Shown here in pieces: positions 1 to 13,100 of a stretch of 64,000 nucleotides of DNA. Each line of letters opens with the position of its first letter. The stretch's first letter is position 1. The position numbers were made by a program, and so were the translations under genes. The notes below the pieces were generated by a model. The model saw only the letters and a program-made list of their open reading frames with translations. It was not told the DNA's origin and did no database searches. Origin of the DNA: Lagopus muta. Its lineage: Eukaryota; Chordata; Aves; Galliformes; Phasianidae. Location: the NCBI RefSeq assembly GCF_023343835.1, contig NC_064440.1:35471537-35535536 (forward strand). Reading direction: 5' to 3'.

Positions 1-69
1 CTGTTGTGCTGCTTTGCTTTCCCAAGACATGACCAGAACCAGGAGACAGCTGGCGGGTCAAACCTGCTA

Positions 70-190
70 ATCACAGAACCATAGAATCATTAAGATTAGA
101 AAAGACCTCTATGATCTGCAGGTCCAACTGTCAGCCCATCATCACCATGCCCACTAACCCTGTCCCTAAGACACTGCCAAGCCACAGATG
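70..190 (-). mobile_element. CR1 3'-end fragment
   Basis: The plus strand begins AATCACAGAACCATAGAATC followed by GAAAAGACCTCT and GTCCAACTG, the reverse complement of a CR1 3' tail. It is 5'-truncated and diverged. Confidence 0.75.
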
Positions 191-539
191 AGATGTATGC
201 AACCACAGCAGTGCCACTGTGGTTGCCATATGCCTTCCTTAATGCTTACCAAGGATCAGAACTGCTGAATTTTGTCCTCCAACATCATGCATGCAAAAAC
301 ACGTAATGGCAGACCAAAGCATTTGCACTCTCTCTTTACCCCTGCACTAGCAGACAATGCTAGGTGAATAGTGACAATAAATGCTCACAAGCACTCGTTG
401 GCTCCCGTGAATTCTGGAGTTAACCAAGTTTCTGCAGCTGAACAACCATGGGGAGGTAAATATGCAGCCCCGAAATAAATTCAGAGTAGTAGGATACAAT
501 ATTTTTATTTTTAGGCAGAAAAAGAGGTAGCTATGTAAA
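191..539. other. Intergenic, nothing recognised
   Basis: There is no coding frame and no repeat family I recognise between two CR1 pieces. Confidence 0.5.
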
Positions 540-1078
540 CTTGTTCTCCCAGGTAACTGGTGGTAGGATGAGAGGTAATGGCCTTAACTTGCAATAGGGG
601 AGGTTGAGATTGGACATCAGGAAAAATTTCAAGTCCAAATGAGGGGTGAAGCTTTAGAATGCTGTACCTAGGGAAGTGGTGGAGTCAGTGTATCTGGAGG
701 TGCTCAAGAAACATGGAGATCATAGACTCATACAATCACAGAATCGTTAAGGTTGGAAAAGACCTCTAAGATCGTCCAGTTCAACCACCAACCCATCCCA
801 CCATGCCCACTGACCACATCCCTCTGTGCCACATCTCCACATTTCTTGAAAGCCTCCAGGGATGGTGGCTCCACCATGTCCCTGTGCAGCCTGTCCCACT
901 GCACTGCCACTCCTTCTCAGCAATTTCTCCTAATATCCAACCTCAACCTCCCCTGGAGATGTGGCACTTAGGGACATGGTTTGGTGGGCACGGTGGTGAC
1001 GGACAATTGAACTAGATGAACTGGGACTGGGACTAGATGAACTTGGTCTTTCCCAACATAAATGATTCTATGATTCTT
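540..1078 (+). mobile_element. CR1 3' end, split by a nested insertion
   Basis: A plus-strand CR1 runs from about 540 to 720 (TTCTCCCAGGTAACTGGTGG onwards) and resumes at 961-1078, ending ATGATTCTATGATTCT. The two halves are contiguous in CR1 coordinates once the 721-960 block is removed: CATGGAGAT joins GTGGCACTTAGGG, the order seen in the other CR1 copy at 58668. Confidence 0.85.
721..953 (-). mobile_element. Nested CR1 with target-site duplication
   Basis: A minus-strand CR1 3' end sits inside the plus-strand CR1. It starts TCACAGAATCGTTAAGG and runs to CCTCAACCTCC. The 7-bp sequence TGGAGAT occurs at 714-720 and 954-960, immediately flanking it, as a target-site duplication. Confidence 0.85.
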
Positions 1079-2774
1079 GTCAGACAAAAAAACAACAGTG
1101 CTGTGAGGCTCCGATGAGAGGTTTCAGCACCAACATATCAAGCTAATTTGAGAGCTGCAAACTCTCTGAATATCACATTTCAACCAGGAGACGTTTGAAT
1201 TGATGGATAAAGAGACACATGTTTCAATCAACTGCTGAAAAGATGAGTTTCTCTTTTACAAGCTGCAGCCCATAATCAGCACCATGGGGCTGATAGGAAG
1301 CAGCCAAAGACAAGGTAAAATCCAGATCCTAAAACTGCAGCTGTGTTGTCATGTACAGCACATGAAGATTTATTTAGTTTTTGTTTTGTGTTTTTTTGTT
1401 TGTTTGTTTTTTGCCTTTGAATATGTAGCAGCTTTTTCAATAGGGCACCCCGCTCGTCAGACTGTGACTGACTTTGTCCTTCACAATCCCATCCGCCCAT
1501 GAAACCCCACAGCTCTGTGAGAGACTGAGGGCAGGGACAAGCTCTCCTATGCAAAAGGGAATGAAACCACAACCCCTAAGGCACCAGGTTCAGCCACACA
1601 GAACACAGATAGTCAAAACAGGGACTCCTCCAAACCTACAGGGCCTGGCTGATCTTGGCACACATGAGGTCCTGATGCAAGGAGTGTGGGTGTTTAACTC
1701 AGTACCAGATCAGCTAGGAGTTGCCAAAGCTCCCATTTGCAAAAGGGAAAAAGTTTTCATCTGCCATTCACAGCCACTTTACAGCTAGAGCTCCAGGCCA
1801 AATGAACAACTGCAACAATAACAACAAAAACCCCAAACAAATCCAAGCTCAGTGTTCCCCCTTGGGATCCCTCCTCTCTATGCCCTCCCCCCCAGGCCAC
1901 CCATTTTCACGCAGCCGCTGACAGCAAGGAGGAGCCAGGGAGGGAAAAGTGCTGGCAAATCTTCCCAGGGATAGTTTGCAAACTTGGGAGTCCTCGCTTG
2001 GCTGGGACCACCCAGGCACCATCTATGGGATGAGAATTCAACTCCCCTTAAAAGATGATGGCTACAAGAGGTAGTCGGTCTGCGATGGTTAGCACCATCT
2101 TGGCAGAGACTTCAGCTAGAGCAACACACAACATGACTGGGAGAAGAGAGAGCCCTTGAGGTTTCAGAGGCATCCATACAAAGCCAGCTGTAAGATCAGG
2201 ATAAAAATACGCTCCTATTCACTTCTGCAAGAGAGAAGAAGGGCTGCTTTGAAGCACAGCGACAGGGCCTTTTTTGGGGTTAAACGAAGATAAAACTTGG
2301 ATGCAGAAATTACAAGAAATGTGAAGTGCCTGAGAACTTTGCCAGAACTAATATTGCATGTCACCAAGGAGAAGCTCACTATCTTCCCACTGGGACTTGG
2401 CAATGCCTTCTACAGGCACTGAAACTCGCTTTCTAACCTCTGAGAAGCCACACTGCATCCCTGATTAAGAGAAAAACTGAAGTCATCCTCAAGACCTTCA
2501 ATTCTCTCTCTGTGTGCACGCACTGCAATCAAATATTTACCCCAGTGAGACCTGCCAAGCTCATCTCCATCATCCAAACATCTGACCTTCAGAAGATCAA
2601 TCCCCAAGTGGCACAGGCAGGCTGTTGTCCCTTTGGCAGTTCATCGACCACATGGGAATGCAAAGGCCACCATGATGCTGGTGTGTCCCCATGGGAGAGC
2701 ATCATCACTAACGTAGCCCAGCCGGGTGTGGTGAGCAATGCATCACAATTGGTCATCCCATCTTCAAGGCCAGG
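1079..2774. other. Intergenic, nothing recognised
   Basis: Unique-looking sequence with a T-rich patch near 1390-1412 and a CAA-rich patch near 1815. Open frames are all below 105 codons, with no domain signature. Confidence 0.5.
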
Positions 2775-2908
2775 TTACATGGGGCCCTGGGCAGGCTGAT
2801 CTGGTGGGAGGCAACCAGCCTGTAGTAGGGGTTGAAACTGGGTGGTCTTTATGGTCCCTTCCAACCCAAGCCATTCTCTGGTTCCATGATTCTATGATTC
2901 CATGATCC
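2775..2908 (+). mobile_element. CR1 3'-end fragment
   Basis: The sequence runs CTGGGCAGGCTGATCTGGTG, TGGTCCCTTCCAACCCA, then ATGATTCTATGATTCC, a typical plus-strand CR1 3' end of a different subfamily from the nested pair at 540. Confidence 0.82.
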
Positions 2909-3974
2909 CTATTCAGTATAACTCATATTGCAGTACTGGCATGATTGGGAGGAGGAAGCCCCTCCCTTGGGGAACTTCTTCATCTTCTTCAGGCAGAAAA
3001 ACCCCTTTCCAGAAGCTGCTTCTGCATCAGATGGACTGCCAGAAACCACGGAAGGCAAAAGGAGAGGTCAAGCACAGAAGAGGACCCTCTCATACAGCCC
3101 ATTTCTTCACCTTCATCACTTACACATGCTGTCTTCACAATGTGTTTAAATATCATGAGGTTTTGGAGATGACTTTTAACACTTCCTCCCACCTCTAGCA
3201 CCGAATCAGTAACCATAGCTGCTCTCCTAAGCCCCAATAAGAAGCAAGCAGGACCCGCTACCAGCATTTCATCCATGTTTTAATGCAATAATTCAAGCTG
3301 ATGTAGAGTTTTCAGCTGTGTTTTGATGCTTTTTTGTGGTTTCGATGCCACTCCACTTGCCTGTGTAGTCTCAAAATTTGTTTTGAACATGGTGAAGTGC
3401 ACTCAGCCCTTTTATGATTTCCTGTCTTGTTGCAGAGTCTTGCGCTGAGAGACTTTAGTTGCCTCCTAAATCTTTTTCCAGAACTCTCCTGTCACTTTAA
3501 ATATTGGCCAGCATTTTGTTAGCTTCAAGACTTTGAAACAGTATCAAAGTAAACCTCAAAGGAAAATAACGCACTAAAGGGTAAGGTTGGAGCTTAATTC
3601 ATATTTAAATAAAGATCTTTCACTTCAGCTTGGGTTGTTGCGTAAAATGACTGGGAGCAAATGGATCTTTTAAAGTCCTTATTCCCCTGTGAGTCTATGG
3701 GTCTATTTTAAAGTGAGTGGAGTTAGCCTAGCAGGCAAGGCAATGAAATTGCCTTCCCATGAAAAATTCTCTGACACTGGGAAGAAAATGTCTGAGGTTC
3801 TCCAGAACCAAGATGGACTTCTTCCTCCCTCCCCTCCTAAACCGTGGTCCCAAAGGGCGTTTGTAAGCTGCGCTCTCTCCCTGCAGGCAGACAAGAACAT
3901 TGTCAAAGCTTTTGCAGAAGGAAAGGAAGCGCTAACGATTTATTTGCAAGTAAATATAGAGCTTTAATAGCTTC
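2909..3974. other. Intergenic, nothing recognised
   Basis: There is no coding signal or repeat up to the pentanucleotide microsatellite. Confidence 0.5.
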
Positions 3975-4121
3975 CTCTTCTCTTCTCTTCTCTTCTCTTC
4001 TCTTCTCTTCTCTTCTCTTCTCTTCTCTTCTCTTCTCTTCTCTTCTCTTCTCTTCTCTTCTCTTCTCTTCTCTTCTCTTCTCTTCTCTTCTCTTCTCTTC
4101 TCTTCTCTTCTCTTCTCTTCT
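3975..4121. repeat. (CTCTT)n microsatellite
   Basis: This is about 147 bp of uninterrupted pentanucleotide CTCTT (AAGAG on the other strand), about 29 copies, with essentially no impurities. It is pure polypyrimidine on the plus strand and polypurine on the minus strand. The open frames that cross it on both strands (Ser-Leu or Arg-Glu repeats) are artefacts of low complexity. Confidence 0.98.
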
Positions 4122-7100
4122 AATAAACCACATTTTTATGAAATGAGACCAGGAGATTTGCCTTGCCACCCCCACCAGAATGCTTTCAGGACAGTAGGGG
4201 AGCTGGAAATTGATTTCCTACAAACATCAGCACCTGACAGGAATTTTTACAAGGCCATAAAGGCAGATTTGCAAGCTGAGTGCCCAGCACAGCCAAGCAT
4301 ACAACTCCCCTTGACTTTACCTGGGGATCTTTGATATTTGCCTTTAAGCTGCATATCCTGCTGCTGCACAGAGAAAAAGTGGTGATGCATTTAGCCTTCC
4401 ACATACCCTCTGCCTTTATTCCTTAATTCCTATTCAAGCCCAGAGAACAGTGGGTGGGAGGGACTGCTTTTGCTAACGCCAGCAGCTCCAGATCTGCCAA
4501 AACCCGAAACAAAGTTTGTGAGAAAAATATTTCTGCAGGAAGCATTTGCTGAAACATGATTCATTTCTTTAAGATAAGTCACATTTCCTACGGCCGACAC
4601 TTACCGAAGGGTTAGCCTCCCTCACCCGTACTTCAGCCTGGATGATGAATGGGGCTGAAGCATGTGCTCCCAGTTGAGCCTCTGGGATGCTGGCATGCCC
4701 ACTCGGAGCTCGCCTTGGTGCACCGTTGCAAATCTGCTCTCACGTGAAGGCAGTTTGAGGCTGGGGACTTTGTGGCTTTGCTCTGCTTTGCAGCTTGTTG
4801 CCTGAGACACCCCACCAGGTCACAGAGTGCAAGGGCCTCCTCCCCCCCTTTGCTCACCACCTCCTCAAGCAGCATTGTTTTCAGACATGGCCTGACAGCC
4901 CTGCCTCATTCAGCGTGGCTTTTTCACCAGCTAGTACAAACAATGGGCTCTGTGGGTCATTTGCAGTTCATCACGTCTTTCGAGTTGTCCGGGTAGTTAT
5001 TTGAAAAACCATTCCTGCTTAGCACATGGCCGCAAGATATATAATGATATTTCCTAATATCCTTTATTTCAGAAACCTCTTTCAATAGCAGCCTGCCAGA
5101 CTGCAGCTTTCTTTCCCAAATTAGTGATCTGGTGGAAACTCAGCAGGATCTGGGCGACAGCCCAACTGGCACAGCCTTGAAGATGTGCGAGGCAGTGGCT
5201 TGCAGCACGCTATGGGAGATGGGGACACACACACCATGGTCCCCCAGCCCGCCTGGTTCTCACACCAGGACACAGCTTTAGCACCTGCATGGCCCATTTT
5301 GGACCTTGGCTGCTCATCTTCTGACAGCCTTTGCTTTCTCAGCTGGCACGAGGAGCTGGCTGAGTTCCTTTCTGTTCTTCCCTGCTCTGGGCTCTCAGCA
5401 GAGGCTGTGTGGGTCTCTCTCTCCCAGCGGTGCCTATCAGGACATCAAGTCCTGGTGGGCTGATGGACCCAAAACACTGGGCAGGGAGAACCACAGGTAC
5501 GACCCTTCTCACTGGTTAGGCTCTCACTAGAGCTGTAGAGCCCATTCATAGAGCTGGCCACACATCCACCGCATCCAGGCCAAGCCTGAGTTATGGCCCA
5601 CCTCAGCCATTCTTCAGTCACAACCTTAAGGTCTATATAACTATTAGAAAATGACCTAAAAATTGGCAATATTTGTGATGAAGGGTTTAGAGAGCAAGAT
5701 GTGAGAGCAATCACCTGTCTTGCTGTCCCCACATACAGGTGTCCCCATGACCCATTACCCAGCAGTGATGGGTTTGCATCAAGCCATCTACACCCGTTGC
5801 TGGTTGGCCACATCTGGCCATTGTGCTGCTGCCCCAGCACAGCTCTGGGCACACTGCCACAGCTGGGGACATGCAGTGGCCAAAAGAACCAACGTGACCC
5901 ACTTGCATCAGGGTTTGGTCTTGTGCTTTGGTGACCTGCTGTTGCAACGGGGCATCCTTGTCTCATCAGCAGCCCTTTGTCCACAGCCTCCTCTGATCCC
6001 CTGGGCTAACACAGCCTGGTGCCCATCCATCACTTCATAGGGAGGAGGCAGCAGCCCCAGGATCCAGGAGGGCTGAGCCTTTCCTCCATATCTATCTGAT
6101 CAGTGCTGGATGAGCACTGCCTTCCTCAGCCACAAGGAAAGGAACTGTGCAAGAAGGAGGTGCAGAGGAAGAACAGGGGTAGCACGCAGTGCAGAAAGGA
6201 AGGTAAGCAAAGACATGCCTGTTCTTATAGACAGCACATGAACTCATCATTGAGGAGAGGGATAGGCATTTGCCTCAGATCCATTTTCCATGTATCGAGT
6301 GCTGCTTTCAGGTCAGACTTTCATTCACACTAAGCTCATTGCCCTTTTACATTGGGACTTCAGCAATGCCTTTGCAAAACTATGATTTTAAACCTCACAT
6401 TAAAATCAAATTAAATCCTGGGGTTTTTTTTTTTTCTTTTTTTTTTCTGAGTTTTTATTTATTTTTCAGAGAGAAAATATCCAAATGCCAACAGTTTTGT
6501 TGCAAACACCACAGGATCAGTGCTTTCCCACTAAAGCACTGAAAAGATATCATATGCTATTAAAAACTCTTTTTTCCTGCCACCCATGGGCTAAGCAAGA
6601 AGTCCCTAAAATATCCTCCAGAAATGCAGAGCTCTCACTCCTCACACCTGAGGTCACCAAGAGTGAAATCCTCAGCAGATTTGTCCCTGCCCTACCCTCC
6701 AGCTTGCAGTGCAGGAGTTTCTGTCCCACACAAGGTAATGCTCAGGGCAGAGACTGGGGAATCCAGCCTCAGTGCAACATCACATAGTGGGAACAGTTAC
6801 TTGTGTTACTGCTCTGCTGGGCTGTAATCAGATCTCACCCCAGTGAACCTCATGCTGTGACATGTTTATACGACCAGGCCCTTTCTCCTTCATTAGTATT
6901 GGGGTCACAAGGAGCCAAAGGTCAGGCTTGAAGCCAGTGGTTTCACTTCTAAACAAAACCATTGCCTCGCTCTACCTTCCTCCTCAAAGAGCTCGGCTCA
7001 TAAATTTTCATTTAGTACCCCTGAGTGGACTTTCTGCCTTCACAGTCCCTCTAACAAGAGGGATATTTCACTCCCCCAAAGCAGAGGGCAGCTCCTTATT

Positions 7101-10100
7101 ACTCCATGTCCCAAGCTATTTGGGGATCTGGCTATTTCTCAGCATCCTGCCCCATGCTTCCACTTACAGAGTACCAGTCAGCATTGCTGGAGGAACGAAG
7201 GTGGCAGAGATGTGACACATGGCCCCAGGCCAGCCTTGTAACCTCACGGCCCTTTCTTGCCTGATCAGCAGTCCTGCTGCCTGGCTTTAATGGCTCTGCC
7301 ACCGATATTCCCACAGCATCAGCTCCCTGCTTGACACCCTCGGGCCTGGAATGTGCAAAACCAAACCCCAGCAAAACCTACCACTGTCAGAAATGATCGT
7401 GCTTGCTTCACTTTGAAGAGAAAACAAGGGAAAAGCAGAACATGCAGCTGGCTTTCAGGTTTGCTACTTGCAGTCATCCCCAAACTCCAGCTAAAGCACA
7501 AATCAAATCAAACGCCCATGAGCCAACGTGCAGAGTTTCTCTTTGGGAAATGGCACGTCCAGGAGAGGAATGGGGCTTGTGTTGAAAAGTTTTCCCTCTG
7601 CTGCTGCGGACACCTTTGAGACTCCCAAAGCATTCAGCCTTCCTACTGCTTTACAAGGATCCCAGCCTCTCTTGCTGCATATTTTCAACCATCCCAGCAG
7701 AGATGTTTTACAGTGCTTGCTTTTCTGTGTCCTTCCTATTGCAAGGGAAGCTGGATCTGGGGTGAAGGGACCCCCATGGCACAGCTCTTGCCAGGACATG
7801 TTGCTCTGCTGCTCCTGAAAGTGTTGGAAGAACCAAGGAGATACACTCCAGGCCAAGAAAAACCTGCTGCCCGGACTGCTTCTCCTCACAGCTCCTAGCA
7901 GCCACATTAAAACAAATCAACAGAGAGTGATTTCTGAGCCACAGGGTCATTATCCTCTGAAGTCCCCTGATAATTTCAAGCAAAGAGCACACATCTTTCA
8001 GCATCAGCCCAGCCAGGGAGCAGATTGCTGTGGATGACTGCTCAGCAGTTCCGCAGTTCCTGCGGAGCCCAAGATTTTTAACTATGCCCTGGTGAGATGT
8101 AATCAAAGTGAATATTTGCCCACTGCAACACGTGATGAATTTGCTAATGGTTTTACTTGTAGCTCCCCCTCAACCAGGAATGAATGTGTGCAACTACCAA
8201 CCAGTGGAAGCAGAGGGAGCAATATCCAGCTCAGCTGGCTCTGCTTTTCCACCCCACTTGGCCTTTGTTCTGTTCAGGGCTTTTGAGGAGACTTTCTCCT
8301 GACTAGCCTATCTACATCCCCCCAGCCTAGCTCAGCATGGAGGATAGTGCCTGCAGGTTAGTGCCATCGTGTGGATACAGCTGCAATGAGAAGTGGGAGG
8401 AAGGACATAGAGAAGAACAAATTTGTTGTCTGAGTCAGGGTCTCAGCCTATTTTCCCTCCTCGTGATATTGATGGGCTTACATGGGACCATGCTGCTCCC
8501 TCCAGCAGGTTGAATAAATATAATAACAGCAAAAGCATATGTCACCTGCACCTTATCTACCCTGCAACATCTCCAGGTGCTGACAGCAGGTCTTCAGAGG
8601 GAATTCTCCCATATGATGCTCTAATGAAAGCAACAGCAGTTGAGATTAAGATCTCTGCTACGCTCAGAAGTCTCAGAAGCCAAAATGAAGCAGCGTGTGT
8701 TATACTCACTGCGGCTTAACTCAAACCTTCGTGTTTAGAAATGAGGCTGGAATCCACAGATGAATGTATCAGCCCCTACAGGATCTTCAGGACTGTCTGA
8801 TCTAATGGCACAAATTTACTCGTGAACCTGAAGGAAAATCAAGCTGTGGATTTTGGCTAATGGCACAGGGTGGGTTCTTTGCTCTGAGCTTTGCATCCTG
8901 TCCTGGAAGTCACACAGTCCCCAGACTCCAACTCTCTTGCAAAACTGAAAAGCAATCTGAGCCCGGATAAAAATAAAGGGTCCATGGGGCCCTGCCACAA
9001 TGGGGTCAACCGATGCAGTGGACGTGCAATCAAGCTCCTTCATGTAATCTCTCCTCTGCCTTTTACAGGCTGAATCTGAAACAGAGCCAAATGACGAGCG
9101 AGGGGATAACGAATCATGAGGCTGGGGTTTCCTTTGTACAGTCCAAATTCCAAGCCAAGTCCCGCTGGCTGGGACGTTCCTGTTATCTTTCGGAATAGAG
9201 TGCTGAACTCCAATGGGCTCCTTCCAAAACCCCATCCGCTGTGATGAAGAGAAACGTGCCCCATCTCCTTCCTGGATGGGAAGGGGGATGAGCCTGGTTC
9301 TCACAGGGAGGGGGAGGAAGGCTGCTAAGACCCTGTCCAGGCGCTGCTCAGCCTCCCTCTCCTCAGAGGAGGCAGCCATGTCTCCGCGCCGACCTTGCAC
9401 CTCCCACACACACGCTACGCCTGTCCACCCTTATCATGTTTTTGGCTTCCCCCGAGTTCGTGCTGCCAAGGCCTTTGCAAAGCCCTTGTAGCAGTGTCAC
9501 TTCCCACTCACAGACGCTGCCAGGATGGTTCTGGAAGAGCTCTAGGTCTTGGACCAGGAAGAGTTGGCCACTGGGGGCCTCCTTGGACATGGTGTGAGGG
9601 ATACGCAAGGTGGCCAGCACTCAGCCACAGCACGTGGATATCCCACGTTTGCACGGTGCTGGTGGTCGCAAGTTGGACCACCAGCCCGTGGGTGCAAGTG
9701 GGAGCATATCTGTTGATCAGAGCACACCAGGGTGTGTGGCATCCATCCTGAACCGGTGCTTCGTTTCAGCTGGATTTCACAGCGTGTGGATGACTGCATC
9801 CAAGATTCATTAATGACCCAACCCCATGTTGCTGTTTCGTATTAAACTGTTCCCTACGCTATGCGTTGTTATTTGGGAAATGTACGAATTTTTCCCATAT
9901 GTCTTTGACCTATAAAATGAACATCCCTCAAAACTGAAAGGTTATTGCCAACGACGACGTGTTTTCATTTCTCATCTTTAAGCACATTTCAAGGTTTGCC
10001 AAAACTTTTTAGGAGGTTGAAATTGAAGGCCTCGACTCAGGAAAGCACTTCAAGCATGTGCCAAATAGGAGTTATGCGCACACTTGCATCTCACTACATG

Positions 10101-13100
10101 CTATGGGCCTGTGCTGAACTTTTTTTCCCAAATGGGTGCCAAAAAAATCTTCCTCTTCATTAACTCCTAGATTCTCAAATTCAGTTCCCAGCTTTATTGA
10201 CAGTCACCTACAGGTGAAATTTGGCTTGCAGATGTAGAGCTCCCAGATTGCAGCTAGAAGATAATTATTCTGGGATCGCTGGCTGAAGCTTGGGGAGGCC
10301 ATAAAAAGCCAGATTCAGTAGAGCTGGGTGATATTTTTCAAATGGATGTTTAAAAGAAAAGCAGTTTGCAGTGCTTTAGCTGAGTGGTGGGTTTTCACAA
10401 CAAAATTTGGCAAATAAAGTCAGCAAACTTCAAGCCTTTCTAAATTAAAGCTCTGAAAGGATTTTGATTACTATTTTTTTTTTTTTTTTTTTAAGTTTTA
10501 CAATACAGAGCATTCAGTGTCCAAGCAAGGTATTTAATTTGAGGCTTACATATCATGCATGACCAAAAGTTATACCTTTTTCTCTTTGGTTGGCCAGAAA
10601 TTTCCATTTCCTTTTTCAGTTCTCCCCAAATCAACATTTCAACATTTTGAAATTTCACGATCCAGCGAGTCAGCTGTTTCTCATACGTTTTTTCATATTT
10701 ATCTTGAGAGCTGTAAACAGAGGTAGGTAAATGAAGAGAGAGAATGCAACACAATCCCACACTCCTAGTTTCATGTTTGTCTTTAAGAACTTGCAAGTCA
10801 CCTGGGAGGAATTCAAATGATGGCACAGATGGGTGTCAAAGGACAAGGGAATCTCTACCCCACTTCCAGGAAAGAAACATTTCTTAGTTTCAAGGAGACT
10901 ATGGGATGGAAATCAGCCCACTATGAGCTCTCAGCTTTCCTACCTGTACTTCCAAAGGCTGATGATGAACCTCTTGCAGAGTGCCTTTTATCCCAGTGGC
11001 ACGACTCTCGGCATGAAATAAAACACGTATTCTGTTTCGACACGTTTCTAACATAGTCACTGCCTTAACACAGAGAGTGCAGTTCTTACAGATGAGGAGT
11101 GGGTGACAGGAGCTTCCCTCTGACTGGCAGCTTTCTGCCTTTTCAAGGTGAGGTCCCAGCCCACTACAGCAGACAACCATAGTAAGTAACGTTTTGCCTG
11201 ACCTCCCCAGCTGTAGTGAGCAGGGAGAGAAGAGCGGTTGGTTAAGGTCTATTCATGACTTTCCCCACTGCTTTTTTAAAGGGCCACCAGGGTGTGGTGT
11301 CATTTCCCCCACCAAGACCAGCCCAAGAACATGGCTGCAAGATTGGATTAAAGGATGGACCACATGAACCATGGGGAATCCCACTTCTGAGCCCAGTGTG
11401 AGCAGGCTGGGGAGTGGACTTCTCTATCAGCACTCACTGCCAGTGCTTTGGAGAAGGTCTTGACCACGCACAAAGCTTACATCAGCAGAGCAATGGAGCT
11501 CTTCCACCCATATGACTATTGCACATCAAGATGGCTAAAGAGGGCAAAAATCCCAAATCACAGGGGATTTTTTTGATCCGTAAGAAGTTCAGTCACTCCT
11601 GAAATCAATTAGAAATGGAGAGGCTTTAATGAGGATTTGAAAGAAGTGGTAGGGCGGGTCACTTGTTTTTATTCCTATTGTCAAATGGTAATATTGTTCT
11701 CATATTTAAGATGTCAAAAGCCCGTGAAGCAAACAAACAAAGCAAAGCCCAAAGCACCAACTTCCCAATGCCCGACCTTAGTGAGATGTTCATGACACAA
11801 GGAAATGGGCTGCAACAATCGCAAAAAAACAAACTGCCGTGAGAAGGGCATTGCTAAAGTTAAGGGGAAAAGAGGTTGTAAGCATTTGTGGGAAACAGTG
11901 CTAAGAAGGAAGGAGAAAGGAGAAAGAAAAAAAGAGGCAAGAGTAGAGTGAGAGAGGACTGGGGCTAGGGGCTGTGTCAGTCAGGAGGGATTTGGCCGGA
12001 TGATGGTTTTACTGCATTTAAATGTGTAAGATACACTTTGATTAATTCTTGTAGACTACACCAAAGTCATACTTGCAACTCCCAGTGCACTAATTATGGA
12101 GAAGAGGCGGACAGTGACTCATGTTGGAAACTACCCAACTTCCAAAGGGAAAAAAAAAAAAAAGAGAGAGAGAGAGGAATCTCAGGCAACCAAGACTGTC
12201 CCCAGATCTGTGTGCAGTGCTGGGAGAAAGGTCAGGGCTCGTGTGGCCATTGGGAAGGAGCTCAGGATGTTCCCAAGAAGGGCTGGCATAGCAGCCACCA
12301 AGGACTGGGTGACTTCAAAGGGACAACATGGAGAGGCTGGGGCTCTCGAGGCTCCATTTGTCAGCCCTTTGTAGTTTCCTTCTGTGTCATACATAAGAAA
12401 TAAGCTGTGGGTGATCTGGATAGGTGCATGGACATCAGACATTGGGACTTGCTTCAGAGGCTGAAATGTGCAAGGATGCATGGGGAGCACAGTTGGGGTT
12501 TCCTCAGTCCAACTCCATTTCTAGAGTGCTACAATCTCCTTGTTTGCATGTCTGATTCCCACGGGCACAAAGACTGGTAGCTGAAGAAAGGACAGGCAGA
12601 GGTGAGGCTTTCAGCCTCCCTTCTTGCTTTGTCCTTTCTCCCAGAGCAATGAAACAAGACCACCATGTCCTCGGTGGAGGCTGGAAGACTCTGACCCAGC
12701 CTGAATAAGCAGAAATTTCAAGGACTCGTCTAAAAGGTTACCAATGGGAAAACAAAGCCACAGACCCCATGTTAAGACCTAGACTGTCCATTCAGTTCCT
12801 GAATGGAGGGGAGCTCCCTCCCTTCTGTTCGTGTGATGGTCACATCCATAGGCATGCACACACACATGTTTGCTTAGCAGTGATTCCCATCAACTCTGAA
12901 ACATCTCTCTGGGTGACAGGGGAGAAACTAAGGGGGGTACTGGCTTGATGTTTATCATCCCATCTCAGCTCCATTCTCATCCACTCATTTTTAATTCTCT
13001 GAGCAGTTGACAGCATCAGAAACTGAAGCCAGATCATCAAATTAACAGCATCTTTCTTCTCCAGGCTTTTGGCCACATATCTGAATTTGTTCGGCCCATG

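Noticed and set aside
3844-4175. Ser-Leu and Arg-Glu repeat proteins on both strands
   Set aside because: They are only translations of the pentanucleotide microsatellite.
5445-5984. 179-codon open frame on the minus strand
   Set aside because: No recognisable motif, odd composition (many W, G, S), overlapping frames on the other strand, and no splice or promoter support.
8816-9409. 197-codon open frame on the minus strand in the intergenic part
   Set aside because: No domain, signal peptide or family resemblance. My rough estimate is that one frame of this length is expected by chance in 64 kb read in six frames.
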